The position numbers and the translations under genes were made by a program. Below, one piece after another: positions 33,869 through 43,210 of a stretch of DNA of 52,151 nucleotides. The notes under the pieces are model-generated. The model made no database searches and was not told where the DNA came from. It saw only the letters and a program-made list of their open reading frames with translations. Position 1 is the first letter of the stretch. Every line of letters begins with the position of its first letter. Source of the stretch: Acetobacter okinawensis (lineage in GTDB: Bacteria > Pseudomonadota > Alphaproteobacteria > Acetobacterales > Acetobacteraceae); NCBI RefSeq assembly GCF_002153655.1, contig NZ_JOPJ01000012.1, forward strand, positions 1-52,151, given 5' to 3'.

Positions 33869-34058
33869 ATGCACGCAGCCACTCACCAATACGTGCTTGA
33901 AATCACGTTATCTTATAATAAGTTTTTTAAAAAATCATGTTACGCACACTCCAGTTTATCAAAGCCTGACGCGCCTGTCCGGTCACGTCAGTTCCCGCAC
34001 AAACAACTGGAAAGTTTTTTGAAAAATCATTTTTTCAAAAAATAACAGATCACGCGAC

Positions 34059-35696
34059 ATGACCATCAAATCATCAGGGCTTCTGGCTCTGGCCGCATGG
34101 AGTTTTGCGGCCTGTTACACCGCACCGCATGCATATGCCCGCACACTCCTGTCCACCCCAGCCAACACCGAAGCACTGGTGCACCATGCCATGCCCCCTG
34201 TGTTAGAGCCGCCCCTGCTACCCGACCCCCATGTTCTGCAACGCCCCGACAACTCCCCACTGCCCCCCAGCGGCGTGCCAGTGGCCCCTTGGCCGGGACT
34301 TGCCACCATGAACATTCCCAGCGTGAATGATTACGGCCTTAAAACACCGCATCATATTATGACACTGGAACCATTAAGCCTGCGTGAAGGACCATCCTGG
34401 CTTTTGCCGTCGGAAGTGGATGCCCAGCGCCGCACGGATATGGAAGACCCCTACTACGTGCCCACCGCTGGCAGCAGTCATCTGCTGCCCCAGATCATGC
34501 TTTTTCGTACACGTTTGCAACAAAAAGGATTTGCTTTCTCCTTTACTTACAAAGGCGAGACCATGGCCAATATCAATGGTGGCACACGTCAGGGCATGGA
34601 CTATGTGCATGAGCTGACATTGCAGATGAATTTTGATCTGGGCAAAATGGCAGGGCTGGAAGGCTGGTCTGTTCATACCCTGTTGATGAACCGCGCCGGG
34701 CGCGAGGTCTCGCACGACATGGTGGGGGAGTATTATGTCAACCTGATGGAAGTTTATGGCCTGTCAGGGCACGTTGTGGCCCATCTGGTTGATCTGTACG
34801 CCGAAAAGCAGTTCCTCAATAACCGGATGGACATTACATTTGGCCGCATGTCGCTCACCCATGTTTTTGCGACATCTCCACTCCTATGCTCCTTTATGGT
34901 CACCTGCTCCGCTCCTGTAGCCCTTAAGCTGGACCAAGGTTTTTCCGTTTACCCCAAAGCCACATGGGGGGCGCGTATGCGCTTCCGCCCTACGCGGGAT
35001 ACCATGATGCAACTGGGTGCGTATCAGGTCTCCCCCCTCAGCGGCAATCCAAGCGGATGGTCTTGGGGAAGCGAGCAGACAACGGGGCTGATGCTCCCTG
35101 TGGAAGTGAGCTGGCAGCCTTTTCTGAGCCGTAACCGCCTACCCGGCCACTATGTATTCGGCTACGCGCACGATACATCCCGCTATGCCGATGCTCTGGG
35201 GGCAAAACCCGCCGCCCTGCTGGCACAGCCTGAGCACGAGCGGAGTGCTCCCATGGATATTTTCTGGTTTGAAGGAGATCAGATGGTCTATCGCATGGGA
35301 GGGCGCAACCAGATGGCTGGTGGATACCTGATGGCAGGCTACATCCACAACACGCCCCATGTTTCCACCATTTCAGACGAGGCATATGGTGGCCTCTCTT
35401 TTAACGGCCTTATCCCGTCCCGTATGACGGACCGGCTTGGCATCATGTATTCATGGTACCACGTCAGCGACCGCAAGCGGCTGGGGCAGATGTATACTCA
35501 GGCGGCTGGACTGTCTTTGGGGGCACAGGTGCGTGGGCCACAAACAGACTCACACGTGATTGAGGCCTATTACGCGATTGATGCCATGCCCGGTGTTACC
35601 GTGCAGCCCGAATTTGAATACATGATCCGCCCGGGCGAGACATCGCATATTCCCGATGCGGCTCTGGTCGGGCTCAAAATCATTGCCAACCTGTAA
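34059..35696 (+). CDS. OprB-family carbohydrate-selective porin
   Basis: A 545-aa outer-membrane protein with an N-terminal signal ('LLALAAWSFAACYTAPHAYA'). A proline-rich linker (residues about 45-80) precedes a barrel domain with OprB features: 'FSFTYKGETMANINGGTRQG' near 160-178, 'RMDITFGRMSLTHVFATSPL', 'PKATWGARMRFRPT', and the C-terminal 'QPEFEYMIRPGETSHIPDAA'. OprB porins admit glucose and other sugars to the periplasm, where Gcd would oxidise them, so proximity to gcd makes sense. The gene is separated from pdc by a terminator. The protein is longer than Pseudomonas OprB because of the extra N-terminal linker. Confidence 0.85.
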   Translation: MTIKSSGLLALAAWSFAACYTAPHAYARTLLSTPANTEALVHHAMPPVLEPPLLPDPHVLQRPDNSPLPPSGVPVAPWPGLATMNIPSVNDYGLKTPHHIMTLEPLSLREGPSWLLPSEVDAQRRTDMEDPYYVPTAGSSHLLPQIMLFRTRLQQKGFAFSFTYKGETMANINGGTRQGMDYVHELTLQMNFDLGKMAGLEGWSVHTLLMNRAGREVSHDMVGEYYVNLMEVYGLSGHVVAHLVDLYAEKQFLNNRMDITFGRMSLTHVFATSPLLCSFMVTCSAPVALKLDQGFSVYPKATWGARMRFRPTRDTMMQLGAYQVSPLSGNPSGWSWGSEQTTGLMLPVEVSWQPFLSRNRLPGHYVFGYAHDTSRYADALGAKPAALLAQPEHERSAPMDIFWFEGDQMVYRMGGRNQMAGGYLMAGYIHNTPHVSTISDEAYGGLSFNGLIPSRMTDRLGIMYSWYHVSDRKRLGQMYTQAAGLSLGAQVRGPQTDSHVIEAYYAIDAMPGVTVQPEFEYMIRPGETSHIPDAALVGLKIIANL

Positions 35697-35752
35697 ACCC
35701 GTCAATGCTCTTTAAGGGCGTACTGCCGCCCCACCAGCACTGACCACCGCGT

Positions 35753-36151
35753 TCAGCTCTGGCCTAGGGTTTGTGGTCGCCCATCCTCCCCCACAGCAAC
35801 AAAAACAAAGTTCCCCGATGTCACCTTCTGCCGAATATTACTGCGCCGGATACGCCGCACGGATTCAGCACAGATGGTAATGGAGGTGCGACCGACCTTA
35901 ACAATACGCGTATACACATTCAGCTCATCCCCCACCGCCATGGGGTGGTGAAAGACCATGCCGTTAATGGCCACTGTCACACATTTACACCCGGCAAAGC
36001 CTTCCGCCGCCGTGCTGGCGGCAAGGTCCATCTGTGCGGCAACCCAGCCGCCAAAAATATCGCCCGCCGCATTGGTATCCCGCCGCATGGCAACAACCCG
36101 AACGGCCAGATTCTCATCTGTCGCCCAGTCACTCGGCTCGGTATTGCCCAC
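35753..36151 (-). CDS. YciA-like acyl-CoA thioesterase
   Basis: A 132-aa hotdog-fold thioesterase. 'RRDTNAAGDIFGGWVAAQMD' is the conserved helix with catalytic Asp, 'AINGMVFHHPMAVGDELNVY' and 'VGRTSITICAES' complete the fold. YciA-type enzymes hydrolyse a broad range of acyl-CoAs. I prefer a GTG start at 36151: GGGGGG is just upstream and the product then has the usual YciA length. The ATG frame from 36253 adds 34 residues unlike the family. It is convergent with the porin gene. Confidence 0.82.
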   Translation of the reverse strand: MGNTEPSDWATDENLAVRVVAMRRDTNAAGDIFGGWVAAQMDLAASTAAEGFAGCKCVTVAINGMVFHHPMAVGDELNVYTRIVKVGRTSITICAESVRRIRRSNIRQKVTSGNFVFVAVGEDGRPQTLGQS

Positions 36152-36405
36152 GATCCCCCCTTGTACCCACGTTGGTCCGTTATGAGGGTATGTTTCTCCA
36201 TTCCCTGCAAAACATACAGAGAAATCTGCGCACCTCCCCCATGCCTGTACCAAACGTGAAAAAATCCCGCCCCCAACCGTAGCTCAGCGTTGCCAACAAT
36301 CACGCAATTGTTATAAAAAATACCAAATTATTGCTTCCTCATATCGAATTTTGTTTTACACGACTCTAAAAATACAGGCATATTCGCGCCATGGAGGGGT
36401 AAGCT

Positions 36406-36639
36406 ATGTACAAATACGCTGTTTCTTTTGTAAATCAGGCATATACAAATATCCGGGACAATACGATTCCGTCCAAGAGCAATACTGATGCAAACAGTAT
36501 TCAGGCTACATTCAGCGGATCTGGCGAAGTCTATGCCAATGACCTGAAAGAAGCTCGCGTAGATGCTAACGAAAAATTTGTGGATAAAACGATTAAAAAT
36601 ATCATGCAGGAAAAAAATTCTGGTGGTTTTTACGCTTAA
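36406..36639 (+). CDS. Small orphan protein, 77 aa
   Basis: I do not recognise it. The ATG is preceded by an excellent Shine-Dalgarno (GGAGGGG, spacing about 7), which is the main reason to accept the gene. The product is hydrophilic, begins with a short aromatic segment ('MYKYAVSFVNQAY'), and is rich in Asn, Asp and Lys with a likely C-terminal helix ('EKFVDKTIKNIMQEK'). There is no signal peptide or membrane segment. Composition is AT-rich relative to its neighbours. A terminator-like hairpin follows at 36765-36781. The antisense frame 36328-36705 is a weaker alternative without a ribosome binding site. Confidence 0.55.
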   Translation: MYKYAVSFVNQAYTNIRDNTIPSKSNTDANSIQATFSGSGEVYANDLKEARVDANEKFVDKTIKNIMQEKNSGGFYA

Positions 36640-36764
36640 ATATTCCAACACATCCGAAAATACTCTATTTTGATATAAATTTAATATTGTTAAGATAAAG
36701 CCCACAATATATTCAATTCAAAATTCTACAATACCACCACCTCCTCCCAATAAAAATCACAAAA

Positions 36765-36789
36765 GCCTCTACCATAGAGGCTTAATTAT
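36765..36789 (+). terminator. Terminator-like hairpin before the NRAMP gene
   Basis: GCCTCTA (36765-36771) pairs perfectly with TAGAGGC (36775-36781) across a 3-nt loop; TTAATTAT follows. It probably ends the small ORF transcript. The T-run is imperfect. Confidence 0.55.
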
Positions 36790-36827
36790 ACATTTCTATT
36801 TAATATTTTTGCGCTGCGATATGCCTT

Positions 36828-38246
36828 ATGGTCTGGCCACAAAGTCATTTTAGCAGAATTGAACTCCCCATGGCAGCGTCCCAGATATTCCGTTGCACCA
36901 AAAGCGGCAAACTCCTCCTGTCATCTGACCGCTTTAAAAAACCGGACCACACTCCCGACCATGACCCGGAAATGCCAAGCCCGACTGTCGGGCCAAGCCG
37001 GCCTCGCCTGTTCCATGTTCTGGGGCCCGGTCTCATTACCGGCGCGTCAGATGATGACCCAAGCGGGATAGCCACCTATTCTCAGGTCGGCGCACAGTTT
37101 GCTTATGGGCTGTCCTGGACGCTGCTGGTTACGTACCCCCTCATGGTCTCTATCCAGACAATCAGTGCGCGTATCGGTCGCACAACCGGGTACGGGCTGG
37201 CTGGTGTGTTACGCCAGCATTGCCCTACATGGTTGCTTAGCAGCGTCATCATGCTCTTACTGGTTGCAAATATTATTAACCTTGGCGCAGACCTTGGCGC
37301 CATGGCAGATGCCCTGCACCTGCTGGTTCCTGCACACCGTGTACTTTATGTGCTGCTTTTTGCCGCCATTTCAATTTCCATGCAGGTATTTTTGCAATAC
37401 ACGCGGTATGTTGCCGTTCTCAAATGGTTAACTCTTGCCCTGTTCGCCTACTTTGCCGCACTGGCATATGTGCATGTCAACTGGCACGCACTGGCATGGA
37501 ATCTGCTCTGGCCCAACCATCCCCTGACATCGGACTACCTGACGGCTCTGGTCGCAATCCTTGGCACCACAATCAGCCCTTATCTGTTCTTCTGGCAGGC
37601 ATCGCAAGAAGTGGAGGACATGCATGTCTACCCCCGCCGTACAAAGCTGATCGATGCCCCAGATCAAGGGAAAGATGCCCTACGCCGGATCAGGATTGAT
37701 ACTTTAGTAGGCATGGGTTTTTCCAACCTTGTTGCACTAGCCATTCTTATCACTACGGCAGCCACGCTGAATGTCAGCGGTATTACGGATATCCAGACAT
37801 CCGCGCAGGCAGCAGAGGCGCTACGGCCCATTGCTGGAAATTTTGCCTCCCTTATTTTTACTCTTGGCATTATTGGCACCGGGTTACTGGCCGTGCCAGT
37901 GCTGGCTGGCTCTGCCGCTTATGCTGTGGGAGAAGCACGCCAATGGCCCACCGGCCTTAAACACCGCCCCAAGGAAGCCCAAGCCTTTTACGCCACACTG
38001 GTCATTGCAACTCTGGTTGGCATGATCCTTAACTTTGTCCCTCTCGACCCCATAAAGGCTTTGTTCTGGAGCGCTGTGCTCAATGGCGTGGCGGCCGTTC
38101 CGATCATGGTCATTATTATGCTTGTGTCAGCCAGCAAGCGTGTCATGGGGGAGTTTGTTATTCGGGGCTGGTTAAAATGGTTGGGCTGGGCTGCAACTCT
38201 TCTTATGGCAGATGTTGTTGTGGCTATGCTGGGAGCACTCGTATAA
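36828..38246 (+). CDS. Divergent NRAMP-like divalent metal transporter
   Basis: Up to 472 aa with about 11 transmembrane segments. The TM1 region reads 'GASDDDPSGIATYSQVGAQ' instead of the classical DPGN, and the TM6 region 'TTISPYLFFWQASQEVED' replaces the MPHN motif of MntH. The fold is therefore NRAMP, but the metal-binding residues are changed. This places it in the uncharacterised NRAMP-related branch, so Mn/Fe transport should not be assumed. The start is uncertain: the ATG at 36828 has no clear Shine-Dalgarno, ATGs at 36870 and 36972 would trim a non-conserved N-terminal tail. Confidence 0.8.
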   Translation: MVWPQSHFSRIELPMAASQIFRCTKSGKLLLSSDRFKKPDHTPDHDPEMPSPTVGPSRPRLFHVLGPGLITGASDDDPSGIATYSQVGAQFAYGLSWTLLVTYPLMVSIQTISARIGRTTGYGLAGVLRQHCPTWLLSSVIMLLLVANIINLGADLGAMADALHLLVPAHRVLYVLLFAAISISMQVFLQYTRYVAVLKWLTLALFAYFAALAYVHVNWHALAWNLLWPNHPLTSDYLTALVAILGTTISPYLFFWQASQEVEDMHVYPRRTKLIDAPDQGKDALRRIRIDTLVGMGFSNLVALAILITTAATLNVSGITDIQTSAQAAEALRPIAGNFASLIFTLGIIGTGLLAVPVLAGSAAYAVGEARQWPTGLKHRPKEAQAFYATLVIATLVGMILNFVPLDPIKALFWSAVLNGVAAVPIMVIIMLVSASKRVMGEFVIRGWLKWLGWAATLLMADVVVAMLGALV

Positions 38247-38285
38247 GCGATGCGCCCTGACTGGATAGGATAGAAATCCACGGCT

Positions 38286-39272
38286 CTATTCAAGCCGTGT
38301 CACATAAACCCCCTGCCACGGCGAAATGTGCAGAATAGACAGGGTGGCGTTTTGCAAAGGTGCATTGGAAGATGGCTGCATCTCCTGAGCAATCAGGCTA
38401 TGCCGGACTTCCAGCTCAATTGGCGCCTCCATTTCTACAGACAGGCGATGCTGCCGCCAGTCCACGGCCATACCCACAGCATGACTTTGTCGCGTATATT
38501 GCAAAACCACCTGATCTTGGGCAACAACATGCTGGCCTGCCATTACCATCATTGCCACACCGGCCAGCACTGCCGCTCCATGCCCAACCTGTTTGAACAG
38601 ATGATCGGGAATATGATGCAAAAATAGCTTCATACCAAAAGAAGCCGCCAGCGCAGCCACGGCAACAAGCCCCCCTGCCAGCAATGTTGCCTGACTGACC
38701 ATGCCATAGTTGACATACAAGATGACTTTAACAAAATGTAAAAGCACATCATTGGCGGCACGGGTCGCAACAATTTCCGACTTCTCAAGGCCTAATTTGT
38801 GATAAAACTGGTTAAAGAGTAACCCCACTGCCCCCGTAAATCCGGAAATAAACCCCGCCAGCACACCAATAACAGGCAACCAGACCATGCTTTGGGGACC
38901 AGTTATCTGGCTGTTGTTTACCCCCCGACGACCACGCAGCATAAACGGCAGATTACCCAACAAAAACAGGCCCAGAAGCAGACTCAAATACGCAGGTTGC
39001 ATTTGCCTAAGCAGCAGCACGCCCCCCCATGCAGCAGGAAGCGCCAAGGGCACAAACCGAACAACGATGGCCCAACGAATATTTTGGAAAAAAAATGCAA
39101 TCCGAGAGACAGAACTTACGGCTGTGCCAATAGAAAGTGCAGCAGGAACACTTTCTGGCGCCAGGATCACTCCAAGGATTGGCATAAGAACCAACCCCGC
39201 CCCACCTCCAGCGACTGCACTCAGGGCAAACGCCATGACTGCGGCAAAGAATAAAACAACCCAGACGACCAT
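38286..39272 (-). CDS. TauE/SafE-family permease with C-terminal extension
   Basis: A 328-aa protein. Residues 1-245 form an eight-segment TauE/SafE permease ('FALSAVAGGGAGLVLMPILG' at TM1 and 'GFISGFTGAVGLLFNQFYHK' at the repeat). The last 80 residues are hydrophilic and lack any recognised domain ('VDWRQHRLSVEMEAP', 'SILHISPWQGVYVTRLE'), which is unusual for the family. The ATG at 39272 has GGAG about 11 nt upstream; the TTG at 39278 is the alternative. The substrate is unknown. It is divergent from a two-component system whose operator may lie between (39441-39466). Confidence 0.8.
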   Translation of the reverse strand: MVVWVVLFFAAVMAFALSAVAGGGAGLVLMPILGVILAPESVPAALSIGTAVSSVSRIAFFFQNIRWAIVVRFVPLALPAAWGGVLLLRQMQPAYLSLLLGLFLLGNLPFMLRGRRGVNNSQITGPQSMVWLPVIGVLAGFISGFTGAVGLLFNQFYHKLGLEKSEIVATRAANDVLLHFVKVILYVNYGMVSQATLLAGGLVAVAALAASFGMKLFLHHIPDHLFKQVGHGAAVLAGVAMMVMAGQHVVAQDQVVLQYTRQSHAVGMAVDWRQHRLSVEMEAPIELEVRHSLIAQEMQPSSNAPLQNATLSILHISPWQGVYVTRLE

Positions 39273-39747
39273 AAACAAGCACTCCGCAGCGTCAATGCGC
39301 GCCGGTTTGACAAAAGCAGCACGGAACAGGCGTCACTTTCTACGCAACCAATTCGGGAAATCTCTGATAAAACAAAGAATATGTATAAATAACTGATGGA
39401 AAATATTCATCACACAACCTGAACAGACTTGCATCGTAGCGCATGTTCTTGATTGCAGAACAATGCCAGCGACAGGAGTTCTAACCCCATCTTTATCCAT
39501 ATGTTATTAAATATGCCCAACATTGGGATTTTTATATTTCCCGGAATTTATATTTCTGCAATCATCATTTGCATTCATTCACGCCGCATACAACAGGAGT
39601 TATGCAATCGTTCCTGACGACCAAATGGTTAGGGTATTTTTCCACGCCCGCAGTAATCAGCATTGTTGCGCATCTGCCCAGAAAACGCATCACAGTTTCG
39701 CCAAAACAGTCTTTTATATATCCTGACACACGACCCGGAGCTATTGC
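39273..39747. other. Divergent regulatory region between TauE-like and response regulator genes
   Basis: 475 bases without a supported gene. The frame 39523-39726 is open but has no ribosome binding site and an unconvincing product. The only structured element I see is the near-perfect inverted repeat at 39441-39466. The rest is AT-rich. Confidence 0.5.
39441..39466. promoter_or_regulatory. Inverted repeat, candidate response-regulator site
   Basis: GCATGTTCT (39441-39449) and AGAACAATGC (39457-39466) pair along their length with one bulged base, leaving a 7-nt centre. It lies in the divergent region between the TauE-like permease and the OmpR-type regulator and could be an operator for either. 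No match to a known box is claimed. Confidence 0.35.
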
Positions 39748-40446
39748 ATGAATGCGGACACACCCTGCCCTGCGGCATCGGTCCTTCTGATAGAAGATGA
39801 CCGTAAAACAGTAGCGTATATAGAAAAATTCTTTGAAGAAACGCCAATTCGCATTACTACAGCCACTCACGGCACACAGGCTCTGGAACTGGCTGTATCG
39901 GGGACGTGGGATTGCATTATTCTTGACCGCCGCCTTCCCGGCATGGACGGTTTGACAATTCTGACCCATCTGAGAGCAAAAAATATACAGACCCCCGTCC
40001 TGTTTCTGACAACCATGGATAGTATTCATGATCGTGTCCGTGGTTTGCGCAGCGGTGGAGACGACTATCTGGTCAAACCTTTTGCTTTGACCGAATTATC
40101 AGCAAGAATAAAAAGCCTGCTGCGGCGGCATAAATTACCTTTGAATACAACCCGTCTGGTTTTTGAGGATGTCGAGGTCGATCTGCTGAGCAGGGAGGTG
40201 TGGCGCGCTGGCGTAAAGCTTTATATTCAGCCACAGGAATTGAAACTCCTTGAATATTTTATGCGCAACCCTTTTGTCCTGCTCTCTCGTGAAATGCTGC
40301 TTCAGGCCGTGTGGGATATTGATTTTCCAATCCGCACCAATCTGGTTGAAACACACATCAGCCGACTACGGGAGCGACTGGGCCGTGACTGCTCCCCCCT
40401 GATCCATACCATTAAAGGGCAGGGTTATATGCTGCGGAACCAGTAG
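39748..40446 (+). CDS. OmpR-family response regulator
   Basis: A 232-aa regulator. The receiver domain has acidic residues 'IEDD' near 15-18, phospho-acceptor Asp60 in 'DCIILDRRLPGMDGL', and the conserved Lys in 'DDYLVKPF'. The C-terminal winged helix has 'LQPQE'-like 'IQPQELKLLEYFMRNP' and 'NLVETHISRLRERLG'. It is followed after one base by its histidine kinase gene. The target is unknown; candidates are its own divergent region and the TauE-like permease. Confidence 0.9.
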   Translation: MNADTPCPAASVLLIEDDRKTVAYIEKFFEETPIRITTATHGTQALELAVSGTWDCIILDRRLPGMDGLTILTHLRAKNIQTPVLFLTTMDSIHDRVRGLRSGGDDYLVKPFALTELSARIKSLLRRHKLPLNTTRLVFEDVEVDLLSREVWRAGVKLYIQPQELKLLEYFMRNPFVLLSREMLLQAVWDIDFPIRTNLVETHISRLRERLGRDCSPLIHTIKGQGYMLRNQ

Positions 40447-40447
40447 A

Positions 40448-41845
40448 ATGCGAGAACATGTAAAGCCGAGCACCTACCAGTTTTCAATTTTCAAAAGCTC
40501 ATCATTCCGTATCATGGCTATATTTACAGGATGTTTTGTTATCAGTGGTCTTTGTGTCATGGCTATTTCAGGCTACCACAGCCTGTCTTTATTAACCCGG
40601 CAGATACAAAAATCTGTCTCGGACGAACGAGAAGAAGCCCTTTCTCAGGCCGGTATCCACGATGTTGCCCATTTACGTCCCGTCATGGCCGAATTGGTCC
40701 GAAATGGGCCGGGGTTTTATTACCTGCTGCAAGATGCGCAGGAGCGCATTGTCACGGGTAATATGCTTCATCTCAAACCCGATCAAGGGTGGCGAAACCT
40801 TACATGGACACATCGCTCCCTCCTCCCCGAGCGCCGACCGGTCATAGGGTATGGTTTAATCCTGCAAGATGGAGGCTATCTGTTTGTCGGGATTGACGCC
40901 GAACCTATACAGACCCTGCGCCACGACCTGTGGTTTACATTTATCTGGGGTATGGCAGTTTTTATGATTATCGGGGCTGGGGGCGGGTTGCTTGTCAGCC
41001 GTTTTGTGCTTGGCAAGATTGAAGCCATCAGCCAGACAGCCCGCGACATCATGCGTGGGGATATGTCCAGAAGGCTTGAGTTGAACGCCAGCAATGATGA
41101 ATTCGACCACCTTGCTACAAGTCTGAACGCCATGCTGGAAAGGAACGAACGCCTGATTGCAAGCCTGCATCGGGTTACAGATGATATTGCCCATGATATG
41201 CGCCGCCCTCTGGCACACCTTGGTCAGCATCTGGATGATGCCATGCAGCAGGAATGCTCTCCCGCGCAGAGCAATGCCTTAACTTGCGCCAAAGCCAACC
41301 TTGATGAAGCATTGGAAATTTTTTCTTCCTTGCTCAAACTTGCCCAAATGGAAGCTGGCTCAGGCATTCCGGACATTCAAGATGTTTCTGTTCGGGAAAT
41401 TCTGCTCTCCATTACAGACATTTATCACCCGATTATGGAAGAACGAAAACAAACTCTTCTAGTCGCTCTTGCGCAAGACGATATGACCTGCTCCGGCAAT
41501 AAGGTTTTATTGGTACAAATGTTCGCCAATCTATTGGAAAATGCCGCCAATCACTGCCCGGCTGGCAGCACAATTACAGTTTCCTCCTTTACTACGGACA
41601 CAACCGATACACTCATCATAGCCGATAACGGCCCTGGTATTCCCGAACATGAACGCGAGCGTGTATTTGAGAAAATGGTAAGGCTGGACCATAGCCGGTC
41701 TATTCCCGGCACTGGGCTGGGCCTGAGTCTGGTCAGGGCTATTATCCAACTCCATCACGGGCACATCACATTACGGGATAACGCGCCCGGATTACGTTGC
41801 GAAATTCAGTTACCTCGTAGCAAGGACAGGCTCCCCCGCCATTAA
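40448..41845 (+). CDS. Sensor histidine kinase (partner of 39748 regulator)
   Basis: A 465-aa inner-membrane kinase with two transmembrane segments (about 21-46 and 161-185) enclosing a periplasmic sensor of about 110 residues. A HAMP domain follows ('GKIEAISQTARDIMRGD'), then the H-box 'DDIAHDMRRPLAHL' with His249. The HATPase domain shows 'NLLENAANHC' (N box), 'IADNGPGIP' (G1) and 'GTGLGLSLVRA' (G2). The ligand is not evident. Its gene runs tail to tail into the kinase of the czc-linked system, with 15 nt between the stops. Confidence 0.9.
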   Translation: MREHVKPSTYQFSIFKSSSFRIMAIFTGCFVISGLCVMAISGYHSLSLLTRQIQKSVSDEREEALSQAGIHDVAHLRPVMAELVRNGPGFYYLLQDAQERIVTGNMLHLKPDQGWRNLTWTHRSLLPERRPVIGYGLILQDGGYLFVGIDAEPIQTLRHDLWFTFIWGMAVFMIIGAGGGLLVSRFVLGKIEAISQTARDIMRGDMSRRLELNASNDEFDHLATSLNAMLERNERLIASLHRVTDDIAHDMRRPLAHLGQHLDDAMQQECSPAQSNALTCAKANLDEALEIFSSLLKLAQMEAGSGIPDIQDVSVREILLSITDIYHPIMEERKQTLLVALAQDDMTCSGNKVLLVQMFANLLENAANHCPAGSTITVSSFTTDTTDTLIIADNGPGIPEHERERVFEKMVRLDHSRSIPGTGLGLSLVRAIIQLHHGHITLRDNAPGLRCEIQLPRSKDRLPRH

Positions 41846-41860
41846 CGTGTTCGCTACGTA

Positions 41861-43210
41861 TTATCCTTCTAATTCACAATAAATTTCCATATCAGGAAAC
41901 TGAATACAAACCCCAAACCCGCGCACCGTTCCCGGCAATGGCGAATAAAGTGTAAAGCGTGCATCCATTTGACTGGCAATATTACTCGCAATAGCCAGCC
42001 CAAGACCACTGCCATGGGCCGTGCTGCCACCACGCACAAACGGGTTTGTCAGGCGTGCCAGTATTGCGGGCTTAAGGGCAGTACAGTCGTTTGTTATGTC
42101 AACACACCCATCAGGCGAAACTACAACATGCACAGGCGTTGCATGGTGGCGGTGCAGAATGGCGTTTTCCAGCAGGTTGCGCAGCAGAATTCCCGTTGCA
42201 TCCATGTCACCATAAACCAGCATTTTGGAAATACTGTTATTGTGCACGGTGATCGTCACATTATTGGATATATTGCAAGATAGATCATCCACCAAAACAT
42301 GCAAAATGGCCAGCACATCAAAACGATCCCGCCGAAATGCGGCCCCGGATGCCGCGCGGGACAGTTGCAGCAGTTTTTCCACAGTTCGCGCCAGTCTACG
42401 TGTACGGTTGGCTATCAGTTCCACCCGTTCCCCAACATCCGACCCGGCGGGAAGAACATGCCCCAACATCTGCACCTGCGCCAGAAGTGCGCCAAGTGGG
42501 TTACGCAGTTCATGCGCCGCACTGGCAGCAAAAGCACGTTCTGTAGACAGGGCTGTTTCCAACCGTTCCAGCAGCGTGTTCACCGACTGCTGGATAGGCA
42601 GCAGTTCATCAGGTAAATTCAGTGGAGGGATCGGCTGGAGGTTGCCGCTCCCGCGTGCGCGCATCTCATCGTGCAGCCGGTCCATAGGGCGCAGGGCACG
42701 ATGAACAATCAGACGCACCAACCACCAGATAAACGGCAAAAAGACCAGCATAGGCACAATCGAAATCATGATCGCCCGCCGGACAGCCTCCTGCCGGTGG
42801 AATGTTGGCTCCCCTACCAGTACATGGTATTTTTCTGCACTGGGTGCGGCCACATAAACCCGGAACGCCGCCACATTGACAAAACCGGGCCGAAAATCTC
42901 TAACAAACGGAGCATTGGGAGCATTTTGCGAGCGCAACACAATATGCCCTGCATCATCAAGTACCTGATAAGCAAGTGTGCGCGGCCCTACTTCGGGCAA
43001 CAATGCGACTGAAGTGGGTGCCTGTTTTTGAATACGTTCGGTAACAATTGTCTGGAGACGCTCGGACACTTCCTGCAAGGAATTATCCAGTCTTTCCGTC
43101 ACCTCATAACGGGTAAAACCACCCACTGCCACACTGAGCAACACCATGCCCAGCACCACCACCATCAAGATACCACTGACGATGCGGGTCGAGAGTTTCC
43201 AGCTTTTCAT
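41861..43210 (-). CDS. Sensor histidine kinase of the Czc operon
   Basis: A 449-aa kinase: transmembrane segments near 10-32 and 147-168, a periplasmic domain between, a short HAMP-like linker, H-box 'SAAHELRNPLGALL' with His233, N box 'NLLENAILH' and the glycine-rich 'GSGLGLAIASNIASQ'. Its ATG overlaps the regulator stop as ATGA, so it is the last gene of the czcCBA operon. By context it senses divalent metal in the periplasm, as QseC/CzcS-type kinases do. Sensor ligands cannot be seen directly. Confidence 0.88.
   Translation of the reverse strand: MKSWKLSTRIVSGILMVVVLGMVLLSVAVGGFTRYEVTERLDNSLQEVSERLQTIVTERIQKQAPTSVALLPEVGPRTLAYQVLDDAGHIVLRSQNAPNAPFVRDFRPGFVNVAAFRVYVAAPSAEKYHVLVGEPTFHRQEAVRRAIMISIVPMLVFLPFIWWLVRLIVHRALRPMDRLHDEMRARGSGNLQPIPPLNLPDELLPIQQSVNTLLERLETALSTERAFAASAAHELRNPLGALLAQVQMLGHVLPAGSDVGERVELIANRTRRLARTVEKLLQLSRAASGAAFRRDRFDVLAILHVLVDDLSCNISNNVTITVHNNSISKMLVYGDMDATGILLRNLLENAILHRHHATPVHVVVSPDGCVDITNDCTALKPAILARLTNPFVRGGSTAHGSGLGLAIASNIASQMDARFTLYSPLPGTVRGFGVCIQFPDMEIYCELEG

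Noticed and set aside
39523..39726. 67-codon frame upstream of the response regulator
   Set aside because: No Shine-Dalgarno and the product looks like a random translation of AT-rich regulatory DNA.
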